This document shows, piece after piece, positions 52,307 to 63,649 of a stretch of DNA of 64,000 nt; position 1 is the stretch's first letter, and each line of letters opens with the position of its first letter. The notes below the pieces were generated by a model. That model was not told the origin of the DNA, ran no database searches, and saw nothing but the letters and a program-made list of their open reading frames with translations. Position numbers and translations under genes: made by a program. The stretch spans positions 1 to 64,000 of the forward strand of contig NZ_AZER01000016.1 of assembly GCF_001436045.1 (NCBI RefSeq), in the 5' to 3' direction. The stretch comes from Limosilactobacillus frumenti DSM 13145. GTDB lineage: Bacteria > Bacillota > Bacilli > Lactobacillales > Lactobacillaceae.

Positions 52307-54037
52307 ATGAAACAATCAATGATGTTAATCCCAACTAAAAAAGAGGCACCTAGTGATGCTGAAGCGCTGAGTCATAAAATGATGATTCGAGCTGGGTATA
52401 TTTACCAAGTTTCTGCTGGTGTTTGGTCATACTTACCACTAGCTTACCGGGTTATTCGCAAGGTTGAGAGTATTATCCGTGATGAAATGGCTAAAGCTGG
52501 TGCCGTTGAAATGATGATGCCTGCCTTGCTTCCAGCGGACCTTTGGCGTGAATCTGGTCGGTATGAAACTTATGGTGATAACTTATTTAAACTTAAGGAT
52601 CGTCGTGACCGTGATTTTATCTTGGGACCTACACATGAAGAAACCTTTACTTCCGTTATTCGTGATAGCATTAAATCCTACAAGAAGTTACCATTAGTTG
52701 TATACCAGTTACAGGACAAATTCCGTGATGAAGATCGTCCACGGTACGGGATTCTTCGTGGTAAGGAATTTGAAATGCTGGATGGCTACTCTTTTTCCGC
52801 TAACCAAGCTGGGTTAGACAAGTCGTATGATCTTCAAGCACAAGCTTACCGGAATATCTTTGACCGTATTGGAATCAATTACAAAGTTATTTTGGCTGAT
52901 TCTGGAACAATGGGTGGTAAAAATTCACAGGAATTCTCTGCCCCAGCCAAAATCGGTGAAGACATTATTGCTTATACCGACGGTGGTTATGCAGCTAACA
53001 TTGAAAAAGCCACTAGTAAGTTCACTGGCAAGCAACAAACTGCTGAACCGGCAAAACTTCAAAAGAAACCTACCCCAGGTGCTCATTCGGTTGACGAGGC
53101 GGCGGAGAGTTTAGGAATGGATGCTGATCAAATCCTGAAGTCAATGCTTTTTGTTGCACGGACTGGTGAAGATGAAGAGCCAGTAATGGTTCTAATGCGT
53201 GGTAATGATGAGGTTAACGAAGCCAAAGTGACTGATGCTTTAGGTTGCGATGATCTTGAACTGGCTGATGAAGAAGTTGCCGTTAAGTACCTAGGTGCCC
53301 ATCCTGGTTCACTTGGACCAGTTGGTGTCGGTGACAATGTAAAGATCTTGGCAGACAATTACGTTAAGGTTTTAGTTAACATGGCCTGTGGTGCTAACGA
53401 TGATGGTCATCACTACATTAATGCCAATATTGACCGGGACTTCCGGGTTGACCAATTTGGTGATTTTCGGAATGTTAAGGAAGGCGAGATCGCACCTGAT
53501 GGTCATCCGTTGAAATTTACGCCTGGCATTGAAATTGGACATATCTTCAAATTAGGTACCCATTATTCAGCAAAACTTGGCGCTAAGGTTTTAGATGAAA
53601 ATGGTCGTCAAGTTGATGTCATTATGGGGTGCTATGGTATCGGTGTAACTCGTTTACTGTCAGCCGTTGCCGAGCAAACAGCTGATGAAAATGGCCTTGT
53701 TTGGCCGGACAGCATTGCACCATTTGATGTTCATGTGATTCCTGTTAATGTTAAGAAGGATGAACAAGTGAAGATGGCTAATGAACTGGACGAAGCATTA
53801 ACTGATGCTGGCTATGAAGTCCTTGTTGATGATCGGAAAGAACGTGCTGGCGTTAAGTTTGCCGACTCAGACTTAATTGGGATTCCAATTCGAGTTACTG
53901 TTGGTAAGAAGGCTGGCGATGGTATTGTTGAAATTAAAATTCGTAAGACTGGCAAAACCATTGAAGTTAAGCAGGAAGAAGTTGTCGACACAGTCAAAAT
54001 CTTGCTTAAGCAGTTGGCAGATCAAAATCAAAACTAG
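52307..54037 (+). CDS. proS: Prolyl-tRNA synthetase
   Basis: Class II aminoacyl-tRNA synthetase charging tRNA-Pro. Class II motifs: TKKEAPSDAEALSHKMMIRAGYIYQ, GPTHEETFT (motif 2 region), FRDEDRPRYGILRGKEFEMLDGYSF, the inserted YbaK-like editing domain (about 225-385, NEAKVTDALGCDDLELA), motif 3 CYGIGVTRLLSAV, and the anticodon-binding domain at the end. The ATG at 52307 (MKQSMMLIPTKK) is used. An ATG at 52265 lies within rseP and gives an untypical extension. 576 residues. Confidence 0.96.
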   Translation: MKQSMMLIPTKKEAPSDAEALSHKMMIRAGYIYQVSAGVWSYLPLAYRVIRKVESIIRDEMAKAGAVEMMMPALLPADLWRESGRYETYGDNLFKLKDRRDRDFILGPTHEETFTSVIRDSIKSYKKLPLVVYQLQDKFRDEDRPRYGILRGKEFEMLDGYSFSANQAGLDKSYDLQAQAYRNIFDRIGINYKVILADSGTMGGKNSQEFSAPAKIGEDIIAYTDGGYAANIEKATSKFTGKQQTAEPAKLQKKPTPGAHSVDEAAESLGMDADQILKSMLFVARTGEDEEPVMVLMRGNDEVNEAKVTDALGCDDLELADEEVAVKYLGAHPGSLGPVGVGDNVKILADNYVKVLVNMACGANDDGHHYINANIDRDFRVDQFGDFRNVKEGEIAPDGHPLKFTPGIEIGHIFKLGTHYSAKLGAKVLDENGRQVDVIMGCYGIGVTRLLSAVAEQTADENGLVWPDSIAPFDVHVIPVNVKKDEQVKMANELDEALTDAGYEVLVDDRKERAGVKFADSDLIGIPIRVTVGKKAGDGIVEIKIRKTGKTIEVKQEEVVDTVKILLKQLADQNQN

Positions 54038-54052
54038 TATTCGTTAAATGTA

Positions 54053-54088
54053 AATGTGGCTGCAGCTTGCAAGTTGCACCACATTTTT
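54053..54088 (+). terminator. Terminator of proS
   Basis: AATGTGGCTGCAGCTT and AAGTTGCACCACATT form an imperfect hairpin followed by TTTTATT. Confidence 0.7.
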
Positions 54089-54108
54089 ATTAGGAGGTTT
54101 AGTCGACA

Positions 54109-57100
54109 GTGGGTTTATCTCAACAAGAATTATTTACTAAACTACTCGAACAAATTCATTTTCCGGAAAAAGACAATCCGGCTTTTAAAGACGGACGAAT
54201 TCGGTCGCTTGTTGTGCATAAAGCTTCGCGTCAGTGGGAGTTCCACTTACTGTTCCGCCATCCACTCCCGTTTGATCTTTTTCAAAGCTTTCAAAATGCA
54301 TTACGGATTGGTTTCAAAGATATTGCAGGAGTTCAGGTTAAGATCAATAGTCCAGAAACTGATCTTGATCAGTCGTTGATTGATGACTACTGGCGTTATG
54401 TCATTCAGCAAGTTGCACCAGACTCACCGATGACCCAGCAAGTATGCACGCAAACTGCGCCAGAAGTTCAAGATGGTCGGGTTACTTTGGTAATTGAGAA
54501 TGAACTGATGCGGGACTTTTTGGTTAAAAAGAGTATGGCGCAAATTGAAGAAGCGTATGTGAATCTGGGATTTCCGCATTTTCGCATTCACCCATTTGTG
54601 GACCAGTCTGCTTCTGAGGCAAAAATTAAGGAATTGCGTGCTAAGCACGAAGAGGCCGATGCTAAGTTGGCTGCTAAAGCTATGGAGCAAATTAAGAAAA
54701 ATAGTGCTGCCAAAAAGCAACGGCAAAAGCAAAAAGTGGCTGCCAGTGCAGAGGGCCCTGCTCAATTAGGTCGTGTCATTAATGACTCCCAGGAAGTTGT
54801 CCAGATGAAGGACATTCACGAAGAAGAGCGGTCTGTTGTTGTTGAAGGTTACGTTTTTAGTACGGAAGTTCGAGAATTACGGTCTGGCCGGCAATTATTG
54901 ACCTTTGAAATTACGGACTATACTTCTTCTTTCGCGGTTAAGAAGTTTTCTCGTAATGAGGCTGATGAGGCTCAATTCGCTAACATCAAGGAAGGAATGT
55001 GGCTAAAAGTCCGAGGACCGGTGCAAGAGGATACTTGGATGCATGACCTGGTTATTAATGCTTATGATATCAACGAAGTTAGTCATCAAGAACGTCAGGA
55101 CCAGGCTCCGGCTGATGATAAGCGAATTGAATTACATACCCATAGTGAAATGAGTCAAATGGATGCCACTAATTCCATTACTGAACTGGCTACTCAGGCT
55201 CACAAATGGGGTCAACCGGCGATTGCCATTACTGACCATGCTGATGTGCAAGCCTTTCCAGAGGCTTTTAAAGCTGCTTCTAAGCTGGGGATTAAGATGA
55301 TTTACGGTGTAGAAGCCAACGTTGTCGATGATGGTATTCCTTTAGTCTATAACGAAAATCATGCTGTTCTATTGGATAACACCTATGTTGTCTTTGATGT
55401 GGAAACGACAGGTTTGTCAGCAATTTACGATAAAGTGATTGAACTATCAGCTGTCAAAATGAAAGACGGTGAAGTTCTGGAACGGTTTGATGAATTCATT
55501 GATCCGGGCTTCCCGTTGTCTGAGCAGACAACTAACCTCACCAGTATTACCGATGAGATGGTTCATGGTTCAAAGTCTGAAGAAGAAGTATTTAAGATGT
55601 TTAAAGACTTTTGTGATGGCTGTATCATTGCTGGGCATAACGTGTCCTTCGATATGGGCTTTATGAACACCGGATATCGTCGCCATAATATGAGTGAAAT
55701 TACGGAACCAGTTATTGATACGTTACCATTAGCGCGATTCCTCTATCCACATATGCGTGGATACCGGTTAAACACCTTAAGTAAGAAGTTCAAAGTGGCA
55801 CTAGAACATCACCACCGGGCTAACTATGATGCCGAAGCTACCGGACATTTGTTATACAAATTTTTGAAGGATGCCGAAAAACGGTATGATATTCGTTACG
55901 TTGACGATCTGAATAAGCACATGACTGATAATGATGCTTATCGTCATGCCCGGCCATTCCACGTCACAATCCTAACGCGGACCCAAGCTGGGTTGAAGAA
56001 CCTCTTTAAGCTTGTTTCTTTATCAAATGTTACTTACTTTGCTCGGGTACCACGGATTCCGCGTTCTGTCCTGACCAAATATCGGGCAGGTTTATTACTT
56101 GGAACTGCCTGTTCATCAGGTGAAGTGTTTACCGCAATGATGGAAAAGGGGTATACCGAAGCTAAGCGCAAGGCCCAATACTATGACTTTATTGAAGTGC
56201 AACCGAAGCCAAACTATGCACCACTACTGGAGCAAAAGGTGATTGCTGATGATGAGCACCTCGAAGATATTTTGAAAAATATGGTCAAATTAGGACAAGA
56301 AATGGACAAGCCCGTTGTGGCAACTGGGGATGTCCACTACATTGATCCGCATGATGCCATTTATCGGCAAATCCTGATTAATTCTCAGGGAGGGGCTAAC
56401 CCGCTTAACCGCACACACCGTCCCGATGTTCATTTCCGAACTACTGACGAGATGCTTCAAGAATTTAGTTTCTTAGGTGAGGATACTGCTCATCAAATAG
56501 TGGTCACGAATACCCATAAAGTTGCGGATCTAATTGATGATGATATTCGGCCTGTTAAGGATAAGCTTTACACTCCTCATATGAAGGGAGCTGAGCAGGA
56601 AATCCAAGACCGAACTTGGCACACCGCGAAGGCTTGGTATGGAGATCCATTGCCAAAGCTGGTGCGTGACCGTGTTGAGTTGGAATTAAATAGTATCGTT
56701 AAGAATGGATTCTCGGTCATTTACTTAATTGCCCAACGGCTGGTAGCAAAATCAAATAAAGATGGTTACTTAGTTGGATCACGGGGATCTGTTGGTTCTT
56801 CAGTGGTTGCTACTTTATCTGGAATTACTGAAGTCAACCCATTGCCACCTCATTATCGGTGCCCAAAGTGTCAATATTGCCACTTCTACACTAAGGGTGA
56901 ATACAGTTCAGGATTTGACTTGCCAGAACGTCGGTGCCCCAAGTGTGGGACATTGATGGTTAAGGATGGCCACGATATTCCGTTCCAGACTTTCTTAGGA
57001 TTCAAGGGAAATAAAGTTCCTGATATTGATTTAAACTTTTCAGGAGACTACCAACCAATTGCTCATAACTACATGAAAGTTTTGTTCGGTGAAAAGAACG

Positions 57101-58440
57101 TTTTCCGGGCTGGAACAATTGGTACGGTTGCTGATAAGACTGCCTACGGTTACGTGAAAGCCTTTGAACGAGATACGGATCAGCAATTCCGCGGTGCAGA
57201 GGAAGATCGACTGGCTCATGGTGCAACTGGTGTTAAACGGACGACCGGTCAGCACCCGGCAGGAATCATCATTGTGCCTGATGATATGGATATTTACGAC
57301 TTTACGCCTGTTCAATATCCGGCTGATGATCAAAATGCTGCCTGGGAAACCACTCACTTTGATTTCCACTCGATTCACGATAATATTCTGAAAATGGATA
57401 TTTTGGGTCATGATGATCCAACGATGATTCGTGCCCTGCAAGATCTTTCGGGGGTTAATCCAAAAACAATTCCGATGAATGACCCGGGGGTAATGTCCTT
57501 ATTCTCTAGCCCTAAAGCACTGGGCGTTACTGAGGAACAAATTCAATCTAAGACCGGGACACTCGGTCTCCCAGAATTTGGGACCCGGTTTGTACGGGGG
57601 ATGTTAAACGACACCCACCCAAAGAACTATTCACAACTACTCCAGATTTCTGGCTTATCCCACGGAACTGGTGTGTGGTTGGATAACGCTCAGGAGTTAA
57701 TTAAAGAGGGCACTGCCACGATTGCCAACGTGATTGGTTGTCGGGACAACATCATGACTGACTTAATTCACTATGGACTGGATTCGGAAACTTCTTTCCA
57801 AGTTATGGAATCGGTGCGGCACGGTCGCGGAATTCCTGAGGATTGGCAGAAGAAAATGCGAGATGCTAATGTTCCGCAATGGTACATGGATTCTTGCTTG
57901 AAGATCAAGTATATGTTCCCACGAGCACACGCGGCTGCTTATGTCCTGATGGCGCTTCGGATTGCCTACTTCAAAGTTTACTTCCCATTGGTTTATTACT
58001 GTGCCTTTTTCTCTGTACGGGCAGATGACTTTGATATTGTAGCGATGGCACACGGGAAAGACGCCGTTAAGCAGCGGATGAAGCAGATCAATGATGAAGG
58101 AAATGATGCCAGCGCGAAGGAGAAGAGTTTATTAACAATTCTTGAATTAGCAAATGAAATGCTAGAACGCGGCTACAAATTTAAGATGGTTGACCTGCAG
58201 CGCTCGGATGCTTCTAATTGGCTGATTGATGGTGATTCATTAATTGCACCATTTAGAGCTGTGCCTGGATTAGGGCTGAACGTCGCTAAACAGATCGTTG
58301 CTGCACGGGAAGAAAAACCATTCTTATCCAAGGAAGACTTAGCTGAACGGGGAAAGGTATCTCAAACACTGATTGAGTTCTTAACGGAAAATCATGTGTT
58401 AGATGATCTTCCTGATGAAAATCAACTTAGTCTGTTTTAG
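54109..58440 (+). CDS. polC: DNA polymerase III alpha subunit, PolC type
   Basis: Main replicative polymerase of Firmicutes. Order: N-terminal domain (about 1-230) with a Lys/Ala-rich helical stretch; OB-fold (about 236-325); PHP domain first part ([15 protein letters not shown]); inserted 3'-5' proofreading exonuclease (about 425-590, [32 protein letters not shown]); PHP second part; palm with GSRGSVGSS and [12 protein letters not shown]; four-Cys zinc-binding motif (CPKCQYC...CPKCGT, about 922-947); and C-terminal beta-clamp and duplex-binding parts ending in NQLSLF. GTG start with AGGAGG 11 bases upstream. 1443 residues, full length. Confidence 0.97.
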   Translation: MGLSQQELFTKLLEQIHFPEKDNPAFKDGRIRSLVVHKASRQWEFHLLFRHPLPFDLFQSFQNALRIGFKDIAGVQVKINSPETDLDQSLIDDYWRYVIQQVAPDSPMTQQVCTQTAPEVQDGRVTLVIENELMRDFLVKKSMAQIEEAYVNLGFPHFRIHPFVDQSASEAKIKELRAKHEEADAKLAAKAMEQIKKNSAAKKQRQKQKVAASAEGPAQLGRVINDSQEVVQMKDIHEEERSVVVEGYVFSTEVRELRSGRQLLTFEITDYTSSFAVKKFSRNEADEAQFANIKEGMWLKVRGPVQEDTWMHDLVINAYDINEVSHQERQDQAPADDKRIELHTHSEMSQMDATNSITELATQAHKWGQPAIAITDHADVQAFPEAFKAASKLGIKMIYGVEANVVDDGIPLVYNENHAVLLDNTYVVFDVETTGLSAIYDKVIELSAVKMKDGEVLERFDEFIDPGFPLSEQTTNLTSITDEMVHGSKSEEEVFKMFKDFCDGCIIAGHNVSFDMGFMNTGYRRHNMSEITEPVIDTLPLARFLYPHMRGYRLNTLSKKFKVALEHHHRANYDAEATGHLLYKFLKDAEKRYDIRYVDDLNKHMTDNDAYRHARPFHVTILTRTQAGLKNLFKLVSLSNVTYFARVPRIPRSVLTKYRAGLLLGTACSSGEVFTAMMEKGYTEAKRKAQYYDFIEVQPKPNYAPLLEQKVIADDEHLEDILKNMVKLGQEMDKPVVATGDVHYIDPHDAIYRQILINSQGGANPLNRTHRPDVHFRTTDEMLQEFSFLGEDTAHQIVVTNTHKVADLIDDDIRPVKDKLYTPHMKGAEQEIQDRTWHTAKAWYGDPLPKLVRDRVELELNSIVKNGFSVIYLIAQRLVAKSNKDGYLVGSRGSVGSSVVATLSGITEVNPLPPHYRCPKCQYCHFYTKGEYSSGFDLPERRCPKCGTLMVKDGHDIPFQTFLGFKGNKVPDIDLNFSGDYQPIAHNYMKVLFGEKNVFRAGTIGTVADKTAYGYVKAFERDTDQQFRGAEEDRLAHGATGVKRTTGQHPAGIIIVPDDMDIYDFTPVQYPADDQNAAWETTHFDFHSIHDNILKMDILGHDDPTMIRALQDLSGVNPKTIPMNDPGVMSLFSSPKALGVTEEQIQSKTGTLGLPEFGTRFVRGMLNDTHPKNYSQLLQISGLSHGTGVWLDNAQELIKEGTATIANVIGCRDNIMTDLIHYGLDSETSFQVMESVRHGRGIPEDWQKKMRDANVPQWYMDSCLKIKYMFPRAHAAAYVLMALRIAYFKVYFPLVYYCAFFSVRADDFDIVAMAHGKDAVKQRMKQINDEGNDASAKEKSLLTILELANEMLERGYKFKMVDLQRSDASNWLIDGDSLIAPFRAVPGLGLNVAKQIVAAREEKPFLSKEDLAERGKVSQTLIEFLTENHVLDDLPDENQLSLF

Positions 58441-58464
58441 AAGTGGTGAACGACAAGCCGATGC

Positions 58465-58493
58465 TTGCTAAAAGCTACTTAGGATGATAAAAT
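58465..58493 (+). promoter_or_regulatory. Promoter of the rimP-nusA-infB operon
   Basis: -35 TTGCTA (58465-58470), 17-base spacer, -10 TAAAAT (58488-58493). It starts 24 bases after the polC stop codon. Confidence 0.75.
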
Positions 58494-58518
58494 AATAAAT
58501 GTTAAATAACTCGTGGTG

Positions 58519-58546
58519 GAGTGAGCAGCAATGCTCACTCTTTTTA
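58519..58546 (+). terminator. Intrinsic terminator in the operon leader (attenuator)
   Basis: GAGTGAGCA pairs perfectly with TGCTCACTC around GCAA, followed by TTTTTATT. It lies about 20 bases after the expected transcription start and 24 bases before the rimP ATG, so it must be read through for the operon to be expressed. Confidence 0.85.
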
Positions 58547-58569
58547 TTGCAATTAGTGGAGGTGAAATC

Positions 58570-59058
58570 ATGAGTACCAACGAGATTATTGATACAGTTA
58601 ATTCGTTAGTTGAACCAATCTTGGATAAACATAACTTTTACCTCTTTGATATTGAGTTTGTAAAGGAAGGCCATTCTTGGTATCTCCGTGTTTACATTGA
58701 TAAGGACGGCGGTATTACATTGAATGACTGTGCACTAGTCAGCGATGAATTAAGTGAAGCGCTAGATAGTGCTGAACCAGATCCGATTCCCCAAGCTTAT
58801 TTCTTGGAAGTTTCTTCACCAGGTGCAGAACGTCCTTTGAAGAATGAACGTGACTATAAGAGTGCAGTTAATCGCTACATTCATGTGTCGCTTTATGAAC
58901 AAATTAATGGAAAAAAGTGGTATGAAGGCACATTAACCAATCTGACGCCAGATGAATTAACCCTTGATTACTTGGATAAAACACGGCATCGTCAAATCAC
59001 AATTGATCGGCAAAAGATTGCTAAGGCCCGGTTTGCCATTGACTTTAGCAAAATGTAA
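58570..59058 (+). CDS. rimP: Ribosome maturation factor RimP
   Basis: Helps 30S assembly. Typical sequence: [51 protein letters not shown] and [15 protein letters not shown]. The ATG at 58570 ([10 protein letters not shown]) has GGAGGTG about 6 bases before it. In-frame codons upstream lie within the terminator hairpin. 162 residues. First gene of the conserved rimP-nusA-ylxR-ylxQ-infB-rbfA-truB operon. Confidence 0.95.
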   Translation: MSTNEIIDTVNSLVEPILDKHNFYLFDIEFVKEGHSWYLRVYIDKDGGITLNDCALVSDELSEALDSAEPDPIPQAYFLEVSSPGAERPLKNERDYKSAVNRYIHVSLYEQINGKKWYEGTLTNLTPDELTLDYLDKTRHRQITIDRQKIAKARFAIDFSKM

Positions 59059-59073
59059 AGGAGTGTATCCACG

Positions 59074-60258
59074 GTGAGCAAAAAGAAAACGAATACTGAA
59101 ATGATTGCTGCTCTTAACTACTTAGAAAAGGAAAAGGGCATTAAAAAGGAAGTTGTTATTGAAGCTTTAGAGCAAGCTTTGGAGTCTGCATATAAGCAGA
59201 ATTATGGTGAAAAGAACGTTGAAGTCGACTTTGACGAACAAACTGGTAATATTAAGGTGTACGCAGTAAAAACGCTGACTGATGATCCTGCATTGGTTGA
59301 AGATGACGCCAATGAATACATGAGTTTGGCTGAAGCACGAAAGTTGCCTCATGGTCAAGGTTATGATGCCGGGGATGAAATTCGGGAAGAAGTTACTCCG
59401 CGCGACTTTGGTCGAATCGCTGCCCAAACTGCTAAACAAGTTGTAATGCAACGGTTACGTGAAGAAGAACGCAAAATTATTTACGACAAGTACAAGACCT
59501 ATGAAAATGAAATCATCACTGGTGAAGTTTCACGGGAAGACAAACGCTTCACGTGGGTTGATCTTGGTGATGGCGTAGAAGGAGCTATGGGCTTCCGTGA
59601 CAAGATGCCAAATGAGCACTACCACATTCATGACCGCATTCAGGTTTATGTTTCCAAGGTTAATGATGACCGTCACGGTCCACAAATCTTTGTTTCTCGG
59701 ACTGCGCCAGAACTGTTAAAACGGTTGTTTGAACGTGAAGTTCCTGAAATCAAGGATGGAACAGTACTCATTGAAAATATTGCCCGTGAAGCCGGCGATC
59801 GTGCGAAGGTTGCTGTTTACTCCAATGATCCAAACGTTGATCCAGTCGGGACTTGCGTTGGTCCACGGGGTTCACGTGTGCAAGCAATTGTTAATGAACT
59901 AGACGGCGAGAATATGGACATTGTGGAATACGTTAAGGATCCGGCAGAATTTATCGCTAATGCTTTGAATCCTGCGGAAGTATTAGACGTTATTTTCAAT
60001 GATCCTGGTGAACCAACTGTTGATGAAGAAACTGGCGAAACCATTGAACCAGAGCGTTCCGCAACCGTAGTTGTTCCTGATAATCAACTTTCCTTAGCCA
60101 TTGGTAAGCGCGGTCAAAACGCCCGCCTTGCTGCTCGTTTGACCAAGTACAAGATTGATATTAAGTCAGAATCAGAAATGGAAGATCTGGATAATTCAGT
60201 CGATGATGACGCTACTGATACTTCAGATGATGAAGTTGAAAACACGAGTGAAGATTAA
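59074..60258 (+). CDS. nusA: Transcription termination/antitermination factor NusA
   Basis: RNA polymerase-associated factor that strengthens pausing and termination at weak hairpins. N-terminal RNAP-binding domain (about 1-125), S1 domain (about 133-200, GEVSREDKRFTWVDLGDGVEGAM) and two KH domains (about 225-345, DPVGTCVGPRGSRVQAI, LSLAIGKRGQNARLAARLT). The acidic tail is a Firmicute feature. GTG start, AAAGGAG upstream. 394 residues. The operon leader contains an intrinsic terminator on which NusA could act. Confidence 0.96.
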   Translation: MSKKKTNTEMIAALNYLEKEKGIKKEVVIEALEQALESAYKQNYGEKNVEVDFDEQTGNIKVYAVKTLTDDPALVEDDANEYMSLAEARKLPHGQGYDAGDEIREEVTPRDFGRIAAQTAKQVVMQRLREEERKIIYDKYKTYENEIITGEVSREDKRFTWVDLGDGVEGAMGFRDKMPNEHYHIHDRIQVYVSKVNDDRHGPQIFVSRTAPELLKRLFEREVPEIKDGTVLIENIAREAGDRAKVAVYSNDPNVDPVGTCVGPRGSRVQAIVNELDGENMDIVEYVKDPAEFIANALNPAEVLDVIFNDPGEPTVDEETGETIEPERSATVVVPDNQLSLAIGKRGQNARLAARLTKYKIDIKSESEMEDLDNSVDDDATDTSDDEVENTSED

Positions 60259-60280
60259 TAATTAGCAACGGGGTGAAAAG

Positions 60281-60583
60281 ATGAAAAAGAGAAAAGTACC
60301 GATGCGAAAAGACATCGTCACTGGCGAAATGATGCCAAAGCGGCAATTAATTCGAGTTGTTAAAAATAAGGAAGGTGAAGTATCCATTGACCCAACTGGT
60401 AAAAAGTCAGGTCGTGGTGCTTACATCGCCGTTGATGTAGAAATTGCTAAACGAGCAAAGGCCGAAAAGACCTTTGAAAAAGCATTTCACGTTAAATTGG
60501 ATGATTCATTTTATGATGAACTGATTCAATACACTGACCACCTTCAAGCACGTCAAGCATTATTTGGTAATGATCAAAAATAA
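60281..60583 (+). CDS. ylxR: YlxR family RNA-binding protein (RnpM)
   Basis: 100-residue protein of the DUF448/YlxR family. Features: KVPMRKDIVTGEMMPKRQLIRVV and the GRGAYIAVD loop, a positively charged RNA-binding surface. B. subtilis YlxR (RnpM) is reported to bind the RNase P RNA. It overlaps ylxQ by 14 bases. Confidence 0.92.
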   Translation: MKKRKVPMRKDIVTGEMMPKRQLIRVVKNKEGEVSIDPTGKKSGRGAYIAVDVEIAKRAKAEKTFEKAFHVKLDDSFYDELIQYTDHLQARQALFGNDQK

Positions 60584-60881
60584 ACGCCAAACGATGAACC
60601 TTTTGGGGATAGCCAGACGTGCCCAAAAAGTTGTTAGTGGGGAAGCAACCGTATTAAAAGCAATTCAAACTCAATCAGTCCGGTTAGTCTTTTTAGCTCA
60701 AGATGCTGGTTCAGCGACCAGCAAAAAATTCAACGATAAGTGTGCATACTATAATGTGCCGTTAAATCAGTCGTTTACAAAGTTGGAGTTAAGTCAGGCG
60801 ATCGGGCAATCAAGAACAGTTATTGGAATTACCCAATCTGGATTTGCAAGAAAGTTTGAGGAATTATTAGCAATGGATTAA
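60570..60881 (+). CDS. ylxQ: L7Ae-family ribosomal-protein-like YlxQ
   Basis: About 100 residues of the L7Ae/L30e/Gadd45 RNA-binding fold: [32 protein letters not shown], and the C-terminal [12 protein letters not shown]. Probably binds kink-turn RNA. The start is uncertain: TTG 60564, ATG 60570 or ATG 60594. I use 60570, overlapping the ylxR stop codon, because none has a clear ribosome site and coupling is likely. Confidence 0.88.
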   Translation: MIKNKRQTMNLLGIARRAQKVVSGEATVLKAIQTQSVRLVFLAQDAGSATSKKFNDKCAYYNVPLNQSFTKLELSQAIGQSRTVIGITQSGFARKFEELLAMD

Positions 60882-60894
60882 GGAGAGTGAACAC

Positions 60895-63216
60895 ATGGCC
60901 AAAGAACGAATTTATGAACTGGCAAAAGAATTAAAGATGCCAAGTAAAGACCTGGTTAAAGTGGCCAACCAACAAGGGATGCAGATTAAGAGTCACATGT
61001 CATCTGTAACCCCTGAACAAGCACAAAAACTGCGTCAAGTTGCGAAGGGTAACAATGGCCAGTCAAAAAAAGCTGGTAAAGAACCAGTCAAAGGCCAACA
61101 ACACGGTCAAAAGAATGAGGGCCACCGCAAGAATCAGCAAAAACGTGATGGTAAAAAGACTGCTAAAGTGCAACGTGATGAACACAAGCATGAGCAACGC
61201 CATAACAATGACAATGCTAAAAAAACTGTTCAAAACGACAATCACCAAAAGCAAGGCCACAAGCAACATGGTAACCAGCAACGGAATAACCAGAACCATA
61301 ATGGCCGTTTTGGTGGCAGCTTAAATAATAACGATCATAACGGTCGTAACCGTTTCAACAAGAAAAATAAGAAGCGGAATAAGAAGCACAACAAGGGTAA
61401 TAATCGCTTGCGTGAAGTCAAGCAAAAGCAGCCAACTCAACGAAAAGACCGGCCGTTACCAGAGGTGTTAGAGTACACTGAAGGAATGAATGCGCAAGAT
61501 TTAGGTAAGATTTTGCACCGTTCACCGGCTGAAATTATTAAGAAGCTCTTTATGCTTGGGGTCATGATTAATCAAAACCAATCCCTTGATAAGGACACAA
61601 TTGAGTTATTGGCCACTGATTACGGTATCGATGCTAAGGAAAAGGTTGAAGTCGATGTTTCAGATATCGATAAGATGTTTGAAGACGAAGAAAAGAACAC
61701 CGACCACCTCGTTTCGCGGCCACCAGTCGTTACAGTTATGGGTCACGTTGACCATGGTAAGACGACCCTGCTGGACAAACTTCGTCACTCCCACATCACT
61801 GAGCATGAAGCTGGTGGGATTACTCAGGAAATTGGTGCTTACCAGGTTCACTACAAAGACAATTTGATTACCTTCTTGGATACTCCAGGACACGCTGCCT
61901 TTACTGAAATGCGTGCACGGGGTGCTAACATTACTGATATTACGGTCTTAGTTGTCGCGGCTGATGATGGTGTTATGCCACAAACAGTTGAAGCCATTCA
62001 CCATGCTCAAGCAGCAAAGACACCAATCATTGTTGCTGTTAACAAGATTGATAAGCCAGGTGCTAACCCTGAACGAGTGGTTGAAGAACTGGCTAAGTAT
62101 AACTTAATTCCTGAAGACTGGGGTGGCGATACCATCTTTGTCAACATTTCTGCTAAGTTCGGTAAGAATATTGACGAATTATTGGATATGATCCAATTGC
62201 AGGCTGAAATGATGGAATTGAAGGCTAACCCCGATCAAAATGGTGCTGGTTCCGTTGTTGAAGCTCGTCTGGATCAAGGAAAAGGCTCCGTTGCAACTGT
62301 CTTAGTACAACAGGGGACATTGCATGTCGGTGACCCAATCGTTGTTGGTAATACTTATGGTCGTGTTCGGACTATGACGAACGAAAATGGTCGACGGATC
62401 AAAGAAGCTACTCCATCAACACCTGTCGAAATTACGGGTCTAAATGCTGTTCCAGAAGCCGGGGATCGGTTCGTTGTCTTTGATGATGAAAAGACCGCCC
62501 GGGCTGCTGGTGAAAAGCGTGCTGAACACGCGCAAGAGGAAGAATGGAAGCGGACTTCACATGTTACCCTTGATAACTTGTTTGCAACAATGAAGGAAGG
62601 CCAAATGAAGACCTTGCCATTGATCATTAAGGCCGATGTTCAAGGGTCGGTAGAAGCCCTGAGTCAAAGCCTGCAGAAGATCAAGGTTGACGGTGTTCGG
62701 GTTGACATTATTCACCAAGCAGTTGGTGCCATTAATGAATCAGATGTCACATTGGCTGAGGCATCAAATGCCGTTATTATTGGGTTTAACGTTCGGCCAA
62801 CACCGTCTGCTCAATCATTAGCTGACTCCACGAACATTGACATTCGTCTGCACCGGGTTATTTACAATGCGATTGACGAAGTTGAGAAGGCAATGAAGGG
62901 GATGCTTGAACCAGTCTACAAAGAAGAAACGATTGGTCAGGTTGAAGTTCGTCAGCTTTACAAAGCTTCTAAAGTCGGTACTATCGCTGGTGGAATGGTA
63001 ACTACTGGTAAAATCACTCGTGATTCGAAGGTACGCCTGGTCCGTGACGGTGTTGTTGTTTACGAAGGTGAACTGGGTAGTTTAAAGCGGTTCAAAGACG
63101 ACGTTAAGGAAGTTAAGGCCGGCTTCGAATGTGGATTGACAATTGAAAACTACAATGATATCAAAGAAAAAGATGTTATTGAAGCTTATCAAATGAAAGA
63201 AGTTCCAGTTAAGTAA
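60895..63216 (+). CDS. infB: Translation initiation factor IF-2
   Basis: GTPase that brings initiator tRNA to the 30S subunit. N-terminal IF2_N domain (about 1-50, [16 protein letters not shown]), then a low-complexity basic stretch of about 140 residues very rich in N, H, K, Q and R; a second IF2_N-type domain (about 190-245); G domain (G1 [28 protein letters not shown]); and domains II-IV. 773 residues. GGAGAG precedes the start. Fifth gene of the operon. Confidence 0.97.
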   Translation: MAKERIYELAKELKMPSKDLVKVANQQGMQIKSHMSSVTPEQAQKLRQVAKGNNGQSKKAGKEPVKGQQHGQKNEGHRKNQQKRDGKKTAKVQRDEHKHEQRHNNDNAKKTVQNDNHQKQGHKQHGNQQRNNQNHNGRFGGSLNNNDHNGRNRFNKKNKKRNKKHNKGNNRLREVKQKQPTQRKDRPLPEVLEYTEGMNAQDLGKILHRSPAEIIKKLFMLGVMINQNQSLDKDTIELLATDYGIDAKEKVEVDVSDIDKMFEDEEKNTDHLVSRPPVVTVMGHVDHGKTTLLDKLRHSHITEHEAGGITQEIGAYQVHYKDNLITFLDTPGHAAFTEMRARGANITDITVLVVAADDGVMPQTVEAIHHAQAAKTPIIVAVNKIDKPGANPERVVEELAKYNLIPEDWGGDTIFVNISAKFGKNIDELLDMIQLQAEMMELKANPDQNGAGSVVEARLDQGKGSVATVLVQQGTLHVGDPIVVGNTYGRVRTMTNENGRRIKEATPSTPVEITGLNAVPEAGDRFVVFDDEKTARAAGEKRAEHAQEEEWKRTSHVTLDNLFATMKEGQMKTLPLIIKADVQGSVEALSQSLQKIKVDGVRVDIIHQAVGAINESDVTLAEASNAVIIGFNVRPTPSAQSLADSTNIDIRLHRVIYNAIDEVEKAMKGMLEPVYKEETIGQVEVRQLYKASKVGTIAGGMVTTGKITRDSKVRLVRDGVVVYEGELGSLKRFKDDVKEVKAGFECGLTIENYNDIKEKDVIEAYQMKEVPVK

Positions 63217-63232
63217 ACTGAGGTGATATTCC

Positions 63233-63592
63233 ATGGTTAACAAGCGTTATCGTGTTGACCGTTTAGCTGGTGAAATCCAGCGAGAGGTTGACGATATTCT
63301 CTTGAAACGGGTCCGTGACCCGCGAGTTCAAGGGGTTACGATTACGGGGGTTGATGTTACCGGTGATCTCCAACAAGCAACTATTTATTACACCATCCTG
63401 TCTGATAAAGCATCAGATGGTGAAAAGACTCAAGCAGGCTTAGATAAAGCGACTGGCTTAATTCGGAGTGAATTGGGTGCACGGTTGAATATCTTTAAGA
63501 CTCCCGAGATTAAATTTGAACGAGATAAGTCGATTGCTTATGGTAGTCGGATTGACCAATTAATCAATCAACTTCATCAGCAAGAAAAGTAA
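63233..63592 (+). CDS. rbfA: Ribosome-binding factor A
   Basis: Cold-response 30S assembly factor with a KH-like fold. Seen: YRVDRLAGEIQREVDDILLKRVRDPRVQGVTITGVDVTGDLQQATIYY (motif region) and the C-terminal FERDKSIAYGSRIDQLI. 119 residues. Starts 16 bases after infB with GAGGTG upstream. Confidence 0.96.
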   Translation: MVNKRYRVDRLAGEIQREVDDILLKRVRDPRVQGVTITGVDVTGDLQQATIYYTILSDKASDGEKTQAGLDKATGLIRSELGARLNIFKTPEIKFERDKSIAYGSRIDQLINQLHQQEK

Positions 63593-63596
63593 TAAG

Positions 63597-63637
63597 AAAC
63601 GGGGTTATGGTGACTAAAACCACAACCCCGTTTTTAT
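63597..63637 (+). terminator. Terminator between rbfA and truB
   Basis: AACGGGGTT pairs with AACCCCGTT, with an inner TGGT/ACCA pairing, followed by TTTTTA. Confidence 0.85.
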
Positions 63638-63649
63638 AGGAGGATTAAC

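Noticed and set aside
54424-54765. Minus-strand ORF inside polC (113 codons)
   Set aside because: Antisense shadow of the coding frame; no ribosome site and no family resemblance.
58531-58569. N-terminal extension of RimP from an ATG at 58531
   Set aside because: The ATG is inside the terminator hairpin and has no ribosome site; GGAGGTG directs the start at 58570.
61030-61420. Low-complexity stretch in infB as a foreign insert
   Set aside because: Basic N/H/K/Q-rich linkers of variable length are normal between the N-terminal domain and G domain of IF-2.
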